Positions 17,925 to 26,716 of a DNA stretch of 64,000 bases are shown here, piece by piece. This DNA is from Asanoa iriomotensis. GTDB taxonomy: Bacteria > Actinomycetota > Actinomycetes > Mycobacteriales > Micromonosporaceae. Location of the stretch: positions 62,001 through 126,000 of the forward strand of contig NZ_BONC01000007.1 in assembly GCF_016862515.1 (NCBI RefSeq). The letters run 5' to 3'. How positions within the stretch are numbered: the first letter of the stretch is position 1; every line of letters begins with the position of its first letter. Position numbers and translations under genes: made by a program. The notes under the pieces were generated by a model. That model did no database searches. It was given only the letters and a program-made list of their open reading frames with translations, and had not been told where the DNA came from.

Positions 17925-19406
17925 GTGACCGAAGCCCGCACTGTCGTCATCCTCGCCGCGGGTGAGGGAAAGCGGATGAAGTCGGCACTGTCGAAGATGC
18001 TCCATCCGCTGTTGGGCCGCACCCTGCTCGACCACGTGCTCACCGCGGCCACGCCGGTCGGCGCCGATCGCACGCTGGTCGTCGTCGGGCACGCCGCCGA
18101 CCAGGTCGAGGCACACCTCGCCGAGGTCGCGCCCGGCGCCACCCCGGTGCTGCAGGCCGAGCAGCACGGCACCGGCCACGCGGTGCGGATCGCCCTCGAC
18201 GCGGTGCCCGACGCGACCGGCACGGTGGTGGTGCTCAACGGCGACGTCCCGCTGCTGCGCGGCGAGACCGTCACGGCCCTGGTCGAGGCGCACGAGACCG
18301 CCGGCACCGCCGCGACCGTGCTCGCCGCCGAGGTGGCCGACCCGACCGGCCTCGGCCGGATCGTCCGCGACCAGTCCGGCGGGCTCGAGCGGATCGTCGA
18401 GCAGCGCGACGCGTCGCCCGCGGAGCGCGCGATCCGCGAGGTCAACGCCGGCATCTACGCGTTCGACGCCCGCCTGCTGCGCGCCGCGCTGGCGAAGCTG
18501 ACCACCGACAACGACCAGGGCGAGGAATACCTGACCGACGTCTTCGGGCTGCTGGCCGCGGCCGGCGAGCGCGTCGCGGTGCACGTCGCCGCCGACGCCG
18601 AGGAGACGCTCGGCTGCAACGACCGGGTCGAGCTGGCCGGGCTGCGGGTGCGGCTGCGGGACCGGATCAACCGTGAGCTGATGCGCTCCGGCGTCACGAT
18701 CCTCGACCCGGCGACGACCTGGATCGACGTGACCGCCACGGTCGAGCGGGACGCCGTGATCGACCAGAACACCCAGCTCCGCGGCGCGACCCGGGTCGGC
18801 CCGGGCGCCACCGTCGGCCCCGACACCACGCTGATCGACACGGTCGTCGAGGCCGGCGCCACGGTGCTGCGGGCGCACGCCGTCTCCAGCGAGATCGGCC
18901 CGGGCGCGAGCGTCGGGCCGTACGCGTACCTGCGCCCCGGCACCAAGCTCGGCGCGAAGTCCAAGATCGGCACGTTCGTCGAGGCCAAGAACTCCGAGAT
19001 CGGCGCCGGCTCCAAGGTGCCGCACCTGTCCTACGTCGGGGACGCGACGATCGGCGAGCACAGCAACATCGGCGCGGCGTCGGTGTTCGTCAACTACGAC
19101 GGCGTCAAGAAGCACCGCACGGTCATCGGCAACCACGCCCGCACCGGCTCCGACAACATGTTCGTCGCGCCGGTCGAGGTCGGCGATGGCGCCTACACGG
19201 GTGCTGGCACGGTGGTCCGCCGCGACGTTCCACCGGGCGCGTTGTCCGTTTCCGGCGGGCCCCAGCGGATCTTCGAGGGATGGGTCGAATCCCGACGTCC
19301 GGGCACAGCCGCGGCAGAAGCCGCCCGCGCGGCACGTGACCAACTGCACGAGACCGAAGAGGCTCATGCCGACGCCGACGCTCCGGGTGATACTTCAAGC
19401 GAGTAA
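17925..19406 (+). CDS. glmU: Bifunctional GlcN-1-P acetyltransferase / GlcNAc-1-P uridyltransferase
   Basis: A 493-residue enzyme making UDP-GlcNAc for cell wall synthesis. The N-terminal Rossmann pyrophosphorylase has [18 protein letters not shown] and LNGDVPLL. The C-terminal half is a left-handed beta-helix of hexapeptide repeats with the acetyltransferase motifs [18 protein letters not shown] and [10 protein letters not shown]. An acidic disordered tail follows. The GTG start is fixed by GGGAG 8 nt upstream and lies 38 nt after the tRNA. prs follows after 31 bp. Confidence 0.97.
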   Translation: MTEARTVVILAAGEGKRMKSALSKMLHPLLGRTLLDHVLTAATPVGADRTLVVVGHAADQVEAHLAEVAPGATPVLQAEQHGTGHAVRIALDAVPDATGTVVVLNGDVPLLRGETVTALVEAHETAGTAATVLAAEVADPTGLGRIVRDQSGGLERIVEQRDASPAERAIREVNAGIYAFDARLLRAALAKLTTDNDQGEEYLTDVFGLLAAAGERVAVHVAADAEETLGCNDRVELAGLRVRLRDRINRELMRSGVTILDPATTWIDVTATVERDAVIDQNTQLRGATRVGPGATVGPDTTLIDTVVEAGATVLRAHAVSSEIGPGASVGPYAYLRPGTKLGAKSKIGTFVEAKNSEIGAGSKVPHLSYVGDATIGEHSNIGAASVFVNYDGVKKHRTVIGNHARTGSDNMFVAPVEVGDGAYTGAGTVVRRDVPPGALSVSGGPQRIFEGWVESRRPGTAAAEAARAARDQLHETEEAHADADAPGDTSSE

Positions 19407-19437
19407 ACACCCGCCTAACTCACGGAGCGCCTCACCC

Positions 19438-20418
19438 ATGGGCAGCATCGTCGCCGAAAACCGCAAGAGCCTGATGCTCTTCTCCGGCCGGGGGTTCCCC
19501 GAGCTGGTCACCGAGATCGGCGAGGTGCTCGGCGTGGCGCCGACCCCGACCGACGCGTTCGAGTTCGCCAACGGCGAGATCTTCGTCCGCTACCGCGAGT
19601 CCGTCCGGGGTTCCGACGCGTTCGTCGTGCAGTCCGCCGGCGAGGGCGTCAACAAGTGGGTGATGGAGACCCTGATCATGGTCGACGCGCTCAAGCGCGG
19701 CTCGGCCAAGCGGATCACCGTCGTGCTGCCCTTCTACCCGTACGCCCGGCAGGACAAGAAGCACCGCGGCCGTGAGCCGATCTCGGCGCGGCTGGTCGCC
19801 GACCTGCTCAAGCAGGCGGGCGCCAACCGGATTCTCACCGTCGACCTGCACACCGCGCAGATCCAGGGCTTCTTCGACGGGCCGGTCGACCACCTGTTCG
19901 CGATGGACACGCTGGCCGGCTACGTCGAGCGCAAGTACGCGGGCCGCCCGATGACCGTGGTCGCACCGGACTCCGGCCGGGTGCGGGTCGCCGAGCGGTG
20001 GACCGACCGGCTGGGCGGCTGCCCGCTGGCGTTCATCCACAAGACCCGCGACCCGCTCAAGCCCAACCAGGTGGTCGCCAACCGGGTGGTCGGCGACGTC
20101 GAGGGCCGGGTCTGCCTGATCGTGGACGACATGATCGACACCGGCAGCACGATCTGCAAGGCGGCCGAGATCCTGCACGACAGCGGCGCGGCCGACGTCG
20201 TAGTCGCGGCGACCCACGCCCTGCTCTCCGACCCGGCCACCGAGCGGCTCAAGAACAGCCGGATCAGCGAGCTCGTGGTCACCAACACGCTGCCGCTGCC
20301 GCCGGAGAAGCGCCTCGACAAGATCACCTCGCTGTCGATCGCTCCGCTGCTGGCCCGGGCGATCCGCGAGGTCTTCGACGACGGGTCCGTAACCACCCTG
20401 TTCGGCGGGCTTAGCTAG
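19438..20418 (+). CDS. prs: Ribose-phosphate pyrophosphokinase
   Basis: A 326-residue PRPP synthetase, transferring pyrophosphate from ATP to ribose 5-phosphate for nucleotide, His and Trp synthesis and for arabinan precursor supply. FANGEIFVRY, PFYPYARQDKK with the flexible-loop residues, DLHTAQIQGFF and the PRPP-binding VDDMIDTGST are all present. GGAG lies upstream of the ATG. A three-armed hairpin terminator follows. Confidence 0.97.
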   Translation: MGSIVAENRKSLMLFSGRGFPELVTEIGEVLGVAPTPTDAFEFANGEIFVRYRESVRGSDAFVVQSAGEGVNKWVMETLIMVDALKRGSAKRITVVLPFYPYARQDKKHRGREPISARLVADLLKQAGANRILTVDLHTAQIQGFFDGPVDHLFAMDTLAGYVERKYAGRPMTVVAPDSGRVRVAERWTDRLGGCPLAFIHKTRDPLKPNQVVANRVVGDVEGRVCLIVDDMIDTGSTICKAAEILHDSGAADVVVAATHALLSDPATERLKNSRISELVVTNTLPLPPEKRLDKITSLSIAPLLARAIREVFDDGSVTTLFGGLS

Positions 20419-20426
20419 CACAGTGG

Positions 20427-20468
20427 CGGGTTGAGCTTTGGCTCAACCCGCCTTTCGGCGGGTTGAGC
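20427..20468 (+). terminator. Three-armed mutually exclusive hairpin after prs
   Basis: Arm A CGGGTTGAGC (20427-20436), arm B GCTCAACCCGCC (20441-20452) and arm C GGCGGGTTGAGC (20457-20468) allow either A:B (10 bp, TTTG loop) or B:C (12 bp, TTTC loop). No real T-tract follows, only CTAATTCGG. Confidence 0.75.
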
Positions 20469-20672
20469 TAATTCGGTCGCACCCGGCGGTAAGGTGCCCC
20501 GTCGGCTCGGGTAGAGTATTGAGGTTGCCACGGCGAGGGTGACCCAGCTGGTTCTCTACGCAGCTACGGGCGCCGTCATCGACGCGGTGTCCGGGCCAGC
20601 CCCGCGCGCCTCCTTCGCCCGGCACCGCCGCCGATTTGCACGCAGCCCAGACCAAGATCCAGGAGTTCTCCC

Positions 20673-21329
20673 GTGTCCGAGGTAAAGATCGCCGCCGAGC
20701 CCCGCACCGAGTTCGGCAAGGGTGGTGCCCGCCGCACACGCCGGGCCGGCCTGGTGCCCGCCGTGCTCTACGGCCACGGCGAGAAGCCCAAGCACATCGC
20801 GCTCCCCGCGCGCGAGTTCGCCGCCGCGATCCGCCACGGTGGCGCCAACCAGCTCTTCGCGATCGAGATCAGCGACGGCACCCAGGCCCTGGCCCTGCCG
20901 AAGGCGATCCAGCGCGACCCGGTCAAGGACACCTTCGAGCACATCGACCTGCTGCTCGTCCGCCGTGGCGAGAAGGTCACCGTCGCCGTCCCGGTGCAGC
21001 TGCTCGGCGACGCGGCGCCCGGCACGCTGGTCGTGCACGAGAGCGACACGCTGTCGGTCAGCGCCGACGCGACCCGCCTGCCCGACCACTTCGAGGTCTC
21101 GATCGAGGGCCTCGAGGCCGGCTCGAAGATCACCGCGGCCGACGTCCCGCTGCCGGACGGCACCGAGCTGGAAGCCGACCCCGAGACCACCATCGCCGTG
21201 ATCAGCGTCGCGCCGAGCGCCGAGGCGCTCGAGGGCGAGACCGCCGAGGGTGAGGCGGCCGAGGGCGAGGCGGCCGAGGGCGCGGTCGCCGAGGGCGCGA
21301 GCGAAGAGCAGCCCGCCGCCGCTCAGTAA
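20673..21329 (+). CDS. rplY: 50S ribosomal protein L25 (Ctc form)
   Basis: A 218-residue 5S rRNA-binding protein of the long Ctc type: L25 domain over residues 1-95 (EPRTEFGKGGARRTRRAG, VPAVLYGHG) followed by a beta C-terminal domain. The last 45 residues are an acidic AEGE repeat tail, encoded by near-identical 15-bp DNA repeats at about 21229-21305. GTG start with AGGAG upstream. A possible -10 TAGAGT lies at 20512-20517, giving a leader of about 150 nt. Confidence 0.95.
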   Translation: MSEVKIAAEPRTEFGKGGARRTRRAGLVPAVLYGHGEKPKHIALPAREFAAAIRHGGANQLFAIEISDGTQALALPKAIQRDPVKDTFEHIDLLLVRRGEKVTVAVPVQLLGDAAPGTLVVHESDTLSVSADATRLPDHFEVSIEGLEAGSKITAADVPLPDGTELEADPETTIAVISVAPSAEALEGETAEGEAAEGEAAEGAVAEGASEEQPAAAQ

Positions 21330-21351
21330 CAAATCTTGGTCTGCGCGCGCG

Positions 21352-21385
21352 AGACCCCTTCCGGCACACCGGGAGGGGTCTTTCG
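21352..21385 (+). terminator. Intrinsic terminator after rplY
   Basis: AGACCCCT-T-CCGG pairs with CCGG-G-AGGGGTCT around a CACA loop, followed by TTCG. Confidence 0.85.
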
Positions 21386-21410
21386 CTAACGAGTTGTGCG
21401 CGTCGGGAGA

Positions 21411-22007
21411 ATGAAGAGCGTGGAAGCGACAGCCCCATTTCTGGTGGTGGGTCTTGGCAACCCCGGCAAGGAGTACGCCAAGAACCGGCACAACGTGGGC
21501 TTCATGGTCGCCGACCTGATCGCCGACCGGATCGGCGCGAAGTTCGGCCGGCACCGCCGCGCGGTCGCCGACGTCGCCGAGGGGCGGCTCGGCTTCGGTG
21601 GGCCCCGGCTCGTCCTGGTCAAGCCGCTGACCTACATGAACCTCTCCGGTGGCCCGGCCGTCGCCCTGGCCCAGTTCTACAAGGTGCCGCCGGAGCAGAT
21701 CATCGCGGTGCACGACGAGCTCGACATTCCCTACGGGCAGGTCCGGGCCAAGGTCGGCGGCGGCGAGGGCGGCCACAACGGGTTGCGCTCGATGTCGAAG
21801 TCCCTGGGCACCAAGGACTACGCCCGCGTCCGGTTCGGCATCGGCCGTCCGCCGGGCCGGCAGGACCCCGCCGACTACGTGCTCAGCGACTTCTCCGCGA
21901 CCGAGCGCAAGGAGCTCGAGTTCCTGGTCGACCGGGCGGCGGACGTCGCCGAGGCCGTCGCGGGCCGGGGCATCGAATGGGCACAGAACGCCTATAACGG
22001 ATCCTGA
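21411..22007 (+). CDS. pth: Peptidyl-tRNA hydrolase
   Basis: A 198-residue enzyme that frees tRNA from dropped-off peptidyl-tRNA. The family pattern is GLGNPGKEY, NRHNVGFMV with the catalytic histidine, KPLTYMNLSG, HDELDIPYG and GGGEGGHNGLRS. The start is uncertain: the ATG at 21411 abuts GGGAGA, whereas the GTG at 21420 has it 10 nt upstream; both precede the conserved region. It follows rplY as in mycobacteria. Confidence 0.95.
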   Translation: MKSVEATAPFLVVGLGNPGKEYAKNRHNVGFMVADLIADRIGAKFGRHRRAVADVAEGRLGFGGPRLVLVKPLTYMNLSGGPAVALAQFYKVPPEQIIAVHDELDIPYGQVRAKVGGGEGGHNGLRSMSKSLGTKDYARVRFGIGRPPGRQDPADYVLSDFSATERKELEFLVDRAADVAEAVAGRGIEWAQNAYNGS

Positions 22008-22035
22008 TCAAGGGCGTATCGCCTGCCCGGTTTCT

Positions 22036-22064
22036 CCCGTTGTGTCTTAGGTGGCACAACCGGG
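22036..22064 (+). promoter_or_regulatory. Hairpin partly covering the sugar-transferase ribosome binding site
   Basis: CCCG-TTGTG at 22036-22044 pairs with CACAA-(C)-CGGG at 22055-22064. The 3' arm enters the GGGGAGG at 22062-22068. It may end pth transcripts or limit translation. Confidence 0.3.
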
Positions 22065-22073
22065 GAGGCGCGG

Positions 22074-23648
22074 GTGGAGCGAGGTCGGTTCGGTCCCGCG
22101 TCGGCCCGCGACCTCATGGAACGCGGCGTCGACGGCCGGGAGCGGGTCGCCGACCGGCACCCGGTGCGGGCCCGCACCAGGCCCCGCCGCGGCACCCCGA
22201 CACCCCGCCGCCCTCTGCTTCGCCGGGTCCCCGGCCGGCACGTCGCGCTGTCCCGGCGGGCTCCCTGGGAGTCGCGCTACCTGCGCACGCTGCTGCTCGC
22301 CGACCTGGCCGTCGGCGGAGCGGCCGGCGGGCTCGCCTTCGAGCTGCGCTTCGGCGACGGACTGACCGAGTACAACCGCGACTACCTGGTGCTCTCGGCG
22401 CTGCTGCCGGTCGCGCTGGTCGCCGCGCTCGGGCTGGCCCGGGCGTACGAGTCGCGGTTCCTGTTCGTCGGCACCGACGAGTACCAGCGGGTCATCCGGG
22501 CCGGCCTGGGCCTGATCGCCGGCGTCGCGATGGTCTCCTACGCGTTGGAGATCCAACTCGCCCGCTCGTACGTGCTGATCGCCCTGCCGGCCGCCACCTT
22601 CGCCACCGTCGGGGTCCGGTTCGCCCTGCGCAAGCGGCTGCACCGGGCCCGCAAGCGCGGCGACTGCCTGCGGCGGGTGATCGTGGTCGGGCACGAGCTC
22701 GCCGTCATCCACCTCGCCCGGCAGCTCCAGCGCGAGCGCTACCACGGGCTGGAGATCGTCGGCGCGTGCCTGCCGCCGCAGCACGACGGCGAGGTGGGTC
22801 TCCCGGTCTACGGCACGTTCGACGACGTCGCCGACGCCGTCGACGCGTCCGGCGCCGACACGGTCATCGTCCTGTCCTGCCCCGAGATCGACGGGCAGAC
22901 GCTGCGCCGGCTGGCCTGGCGGCTGGAGCGCGACGAGATCGACCTGATCCTGGCCAACGCGCTGATCGACGTGGCCGGCGACCGCACCACGATCCGGCCG
23001 GTCGACGGGCTGCCGATGCTGCACGTCGAGCATCCCCGGCTGGAGGGCGCGGCCCGGTTCGCGAAGGAGGTCGTCGACCGGCTCGGCGCGGCGGTGCTGG
23101 TCGCGCTGCTGTCACCCGTCCTGCTGGCGGTCGCCCTCTGCATCCGGCTCGACTCACCCGGCCCGGTACTCTTCCGGCAGGTTCGCACCGGTCGCGACGG
23201 CCGGGAGTTCCTGATCTACAAGTTCCGCAGCATGTACCTCGACGCGGAGGCGCGGCTGGCGGAGCTGCGACACCTCAACGAGCACGACGGCGTGCTCTTC
23301 AAGATCCGCAACGACCCGCGGATCACCCCCGTCGGGCGCCGGCTGCGCCGGTTCTCGCTCGACGAGCTGCCCCAGCTGTTCAACGTGCTGCTCGGGCAGA
23401 TGTCGCTGGTGGGACCGCGGCCGCCGCTGCCGCAGGAGGTGGCGCAGTATGCCGACGACGTGCGCCGCCGGCTCGCGGTCAAGCCCGGCATGACCGGGCT
23501 GTGGCAGGTGTCGGGCCGGTCCGACCTGCCGTGGGAGGAGGCGGTCCGGTTGGACCTGCGCTACGTGGAGAACTGGTCGCTCTCCCTGGACCTGGTGATC
23601 CTCATGCGCACCCTGGCCGCCGTCGTGCGCCCGAGCGGCGCCTACTGA
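22074..23648 (+). CDS. Exopolysaccharide-initiating polyprenyl glycosylphosphotransferase
   Basis: A 524-residue membrane enzyme that loads a sugar 1-phosphate onto polyprenyl phosphate, the first step of surface polysaccharide assembly. An unusual basic N-terminal extension of about 65 residues precedes four membrane segments, a Rossmann-like CoA-binding-type domain (RRVIVVGH near residue 202), a fifth membrane segment, and the bacterial sugar transferase domain with DSPGPVLFRQVRTG, FKIRNDPRITPVGR, DELPQLFNVL, SLVGPRPPLP and KPGMTGLWQVSGRS. GTG start with GGGGAGG upstream. No polymerase or flippase genes are adjacent. Confidence 0.93.
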   Translation: MERGRFGPASARDLMERGVDGRERVADRHPVRARTRPRRGTPTPRRPLLRRVPGRHVALSRRAPWESRYLRTLLLADLAVGGAAGGLAFELRFGDGLTEYNRDYLVLSALLPVALVAALGLARAYESRFLFVGTDEYQRVIRAGLGLIAGVAMVSYALEIQLARSYVLIALPAATFATVGVRFALRKRLHRARKRGDCLRRVIVVGHELAVIHLARQLQRERYHGLEIVGACLPPQHDGEVGLPVYGTFDDVADAVDASGADTVIVLSCPEIDGQTLRRLAWRLERDEIDLILANALIDVAGDRTTIRPVDGLPMLHVEHPRLEGAARFAKEVVDRLGAAVLVALLSPVLLAVALCIRLDSPGPVLFRQVRTGRDGREFLIYKFRSMYLDAEARLAELRHLNEHDGVLFKIRNDPRITPVGRRLRRFSLDELPQLFNVLLGQMSLVGPRPPLPQEVAQYADDVRRRLAVKPGMTGLWQVSGRSDLPWEEAVRLDLRYVENWSLSLDLVILMRTLAAVVRPSGAY

Positions 23649-23670
23649 CAGAACGAGGAGACACCCCCTC

Positions 23671-24459
23671 ATGACACCGCCGGTGATCGACGGCGCCTTC
23701 GCCCGCTGGCTCGCGGGGCGCGCCGGGGAGTTGCTGCTGCGTACCCGCGCCGAGGTCGGTTTCGCCGACCCGCACGCCCTGAAAGCGGCCGGTGACAAGC
23801 TGTCACACGAGCTGATGCGCACCGAACTGGCCCGCTGGCGGCCGGCCGACGCGGTGCTCTCCGAGGAGGACAAGGACGCGAAGGCGGCCGGCACCGACCG
23901 GCTCACCGCGGACCGCGTGTGGATCGTCGACCCGCTCGACGGCACCCGCGAGTTCTCCGAGGAAGGGCGCGACGACTGGGCGGTGCACGTGGCGCTCTGG
24001 GGCCGGCACGGCACGAGCCCGCACAAGCTGCTCGCCGGCGCGGTGGCGATCCCCGCACAGCACCGGACGATGGCCACCGACTTTCCGCCGGCGTACCCGC
24101 CGATGCGGTCCGTGTCGCGGCTGCGCCTGGCCGCGAGCCGCAGCCGCCCGCCCGCGTTCCTCGCCGACCTGGCCGCGGACCTGGACGCCGAGCTTGTCCC
24201 GATGGGCTCGGCCGGCGTGAAGATCGCCGCAGTGGTCGGCGGCGATGTCGACGCCTATGTGCACGCCGGTGGGCAGTACGAATGGGACTCCGCCGCGCCC
24301 GTGGCTGTGGCGACGGCCACCGGGCTGCACGCTTCCCGGATCGACGGTTCTGCGCTGAAATACAACGAGACCGATCCCCGGCTGCCTGATCTGGTGGTTT
24401 GCCGGAAGGATCTCGCACCACGGTTGCTCGCGGCGCTGCGGGCACACATCCCAGGGTAG
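23671..24459 (+). CDS. cysQ: 3'(2'),5'-bisphosphate nucleotidase CysQ
   Basis: A 262-residue lithium-sensitive inositol-monophosphatase-fold phosphatase that converts PAP (or PAPS) to AMP (or APS). Metal-binding motifs are SEED at about residue 70 and WIVDPLDGTREFSE near residue 85; the third is EWDSAAP near residue 209. GAGGAG precedes the ATG. It stands directly before cysD-cysN, so it probably clears the PAP by-product of their pathway. Confidence 0.92.
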   Translation: MTPPVIDGAFARWLAGRAGELLLRTRAEVGFADPHALKAAGDKLSHELMRTELARWRPADAVLSEEDKDAKAAGTDRLTADRVWIVDPLDGTREFSEEGRDDWAVHVALWGRHGTSPHKLLAGAVAIPAQHRTMATDFPPAYPPMRSVSRLRLAASRSRPPAFLADLAADLDAELVPMGSAGVKIAAVVGGDVDAYVHAGGQYEWDSAAPVAVATATGLHASRIDGSALKYNETDPRLPDLVVCRKDLAPRLLAALRAHIPG

Positions 24460-24512
24460 AGTCGCCGAGGAAAAACCCACCGACCGACTAGACAATTCGC
24501 TGAAGGGGTTCC

Positions 24513-25418
24513 ATGCCGCCGGCTTACCGGGTCTCCCACCTCGCGGCGCTCGAGGCGGAGAGCATCTTCGTGATGCGCGAGGTCGTCGCCGAGTTGGAGC
24601 GGCCCGTGCTGCTCTTCTCGGGCGGCAAGGACTCGATCGTCATGCTCCGGCTCGCCGAGAAGGCGTTCGCACCGGCGCGCATCCCGTTCCCGGTGATGCA
24701 CGTCGACACCGGCCACAACTTTCCCGAGGTCCTGAAATATCGGGACCGCCGGGTGGCCGAGCTGGGCCTGCAACTGGTGGTCGCCAGCGTGCCCGAGGCG
24801 ATCGAGTCGGGCCTCGTGGTCGAGCCGGGCGACGGCATGCGCAACCGGATCCAGACGCCGGTGCTGCTCGACGCGGTGGAGAAATACCGTTTCGACGCGC
24901 TGTTCGGCGGCGCCCGGCGTGACGAGGAGAAGGCCCGCGCCAAGGAGCGGGTGTTCAGCTTCCGCGACGAGTTCGGCCAGTGGGACCCCAAGAACCAGCG
25001 GCCCGAGCTGTGGTCGCTTTACAACGGCCGGCACCACGCGGGCGAGTCGATCCGGGTGTTCCCGCTGTCCAACTGGACCGAGCTGGACGTGTGGCACTAC
25101 ATCCAGCAGGAGCGGCTCGACCTGCCGTCGATCTACTACGCGCACGAGCGCCAGGTGCTCTCCCGCGACGGGATGCTCTACGCGGTCAACGAGTTCATCC
25201 AGCCGCGCGGCGCCGAGCAGCCGTTCACCGCCAAGGTGCGCTACCGCACCGTCGGTGACGCCTCGTGCACCGCCGCCGTGGAGTCCGCCGCCGACACCGT
25301 CGAAAAGGTGATCGACGAGGTCGCCGCGACCCGGATCACCGAGCGCGGCGCGACCCGCGGCGACGACCGGGTCAGCGAGGCGGCGATGGAAGACCGCAAG
25401 CGGGAAGGTTACTTCTGA
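24513..25418 (+). CDS. cysD: Sulfate adenylyltransferase subunit 2
   Basis: A 301-residue subunit that makes APS from sulfate and ATP together with CysN. The PP-loop motif LLFSGGKDS is near residue 32, HVDTGHNFPE near 68, and FGGARRDEEK near 131. GAAGGGG lies upstream of the ATG. The stop codon overlaps the ATG of cysN by one base (TGATG), so the subunits are translated in step. Confidence 0.97.
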   Translation: MPPAYRVSHLAALEAESIFVMREVVAELERPVLLFSGGKDSIVMLRLAEKAFAPARIPFPVMHVDTGHNFPEVLKYRDRRVAELGLQLVVASVPEAIESGLVVEPGDGMRNRIQTPVLLDAVEKYRFDALFGGARRDEEKARAKERVFSFRDEFGQWDPKNQRPELWSLYNGRHHAGESIRVFPLSNWTELDVWHYIQQERLDLPSIYYAHERQVLSRDGMLYAVNEFIQPRGAEQPFTAKVRYRTVGDASCTAAVESAADTVEKVIDEVAATRITERGATRGDDRVSEAAMEDRKREGYF

Positions 25419-26710
25419 TGTCGACGCCGACCCTGGCTGCCCCCGAGCAGCGCGCCATGGACCTGCTGCGGTTCGCCACCGCCGGCAGCGTCGACGACGG
25501 CAAGTCGACGCTGATCGGCCGGCTGCTCTACGACACCAAGTCGCTGTTCACCGACCAGCTCGCCGCCGTCGAGGCGGTCAGCGCGGCGCGCGGCGACGAA
25601 TACACCAACCTTGCGCTGCTCACCGACGGCCTGCGGGCCGAGCGGGAGCAGGGCATCACGATCGACGTGGCGTACCGCTACTTCGCGACGCCGCGGCGGA
25701 AGTTCATCATCGCGGACACGCCCGGGCACATCCAGTACACCCGCAACATGGTGACGGGTGCGTCCACCGCCGACCTCGCGCTGATCCTGGTGGATGCCCG
25801 CAAGGGCCTGGTCGAGCAGTCCCGCCGGCACGCGTTCCTCTGCTCGCTGCTGCGGGTGCCGCACCTCGTGCTCTGCGTCAACAAGATGGACCTCGTCGAC
25901 TGGTCGCAGGAGGTCTACGAGCGGATCGCCGACGAGTTCACCGCGTTCGCCGCCAAGCTCGAGGCGCCTGACCTCTCGGTCATCCCGATCTCGGCGCTCA
26001 AGGGCGACAACATCGCGACACGGTCCGAGAACATGCCGTGGTACGAGGGCCCGTCGCTGCTGCACCACCTCGAGCGCGTGCACATCGCTTCCGACCGCAA
26101 CCTGGTGGACGTGCGGTTCCCGGTGCAGTACGTGATCCGGCCGCAGTCGACGACCGTGACCGACTACCGCGGCTACGCGGGCCAGGTCGCGTCCGGCGTG
26201 CTCAAGCCGGGCGACGAGGTGATGGTGCTGCCGTCCGGGTTCACGAGCCGGATCGCCGCGATCGACACCGCCGACGGCCCGGTCGCCGAGGCGTTCCCGC
26301 CGATGTCGGTGACCGTCCGGCTCGAGGACGAGATCGACATCTCCCGCGGCGACCTGATCTGCCGGCCCAACAACGCGCCCGCGGTCGCCCAGGACATCGA
26401 GGCGATGGTCTGCTGGATGGACGAGACCAAGCCGCTGCGGGTGGGCGGGAAATACTCGCTCAAGCACACGACCCGGTCCGTCCGGGCGGTTGTCCGCGAC
26501 CTGCACTACCGGCTCGACGTCAACTCGCTGCACCGCGACGAGGAGGCGGGCGAGCTGAAGCTCAACGAGATCGGCCGGCTGCGCCTGCGCACCACGGCCC
26601 CGCTGCTCGCCGACGAATACCGCCGCAACCGCACCACGGGCGGGTTCATCCTGGTCGACGAGGCCAGCAACCGGACCGTCGCGGCCGGGATGATCGTCGA
26701 AGCGTCCTGA
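25418..26710 (+). CDS. cysN: Sulfate adenylyltransferase subunit 1 (GTPase)
   Basis: A 430-residue elongation-factor-like GTPase that powers APS formation by CysD. G1 GSVDDGKST is near residue 24, G3 DTPGH near 100 and G4 NKMD near 155; two beta-barrel domains follow. At this length it lacks the fused CysC (APS kinase) domain found in some actinobacterial proteins, and no cysC is seen nearby. It is convergent with galK, 6 bp apart. Confidence 0.97.
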   Translation: MSTPTLAAPEQRAMDLLRFATAGSVDDGKSTLIGRLLYDTKSLFTDQLAAVEAVSAARGDEYTNLALLTDGLRAEREQGITIDVAYRYFATPRRKFIIADTPGHIQYTRNMVTGASTADLALILVDARKGLVEQSRRHAFLCSLLRVPHLVLCVNKMDLVDWSQEVYERIADEFTAFAAKLEAPDLSVIPISALKGDNIATRSENMPWYEGPSLLHHLERVHIASDRNLVDVRFPVQYVIRPQSTTVTDYRGYAGQVASGVLKPGDEVMVLPSGFTSRIAAIDTADGPVAEAFPPMSVTVRLEDEIDISRGDLICRPNNAPAVAQDIEAMVCWMDETKPLRVGGKYSLKHTTRSVRAVVRDLHYRLDVNSLHRDEEAGELKLNEIGRLRLRTTAPLLADEYRRNRTTGGFILVDEASNRTVAAGMIVEAS

Positions 26711-26716
26711 CGCCGG

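Noticed and set aside
20419-20672. Riboswitch upstream of rplY
   Set aside because: The leader holds the terminator of prs and a -10-like hexamer but no conserved aptamer pattern that I can recognise.
21229-21305. Short tandem repeats as a CRISPR-like array
   Set aside because: They are 15-bp in-frame repeats encoding the acidic tail of L25, with no spacers. No CRISPR array was seen anywhere in the window.
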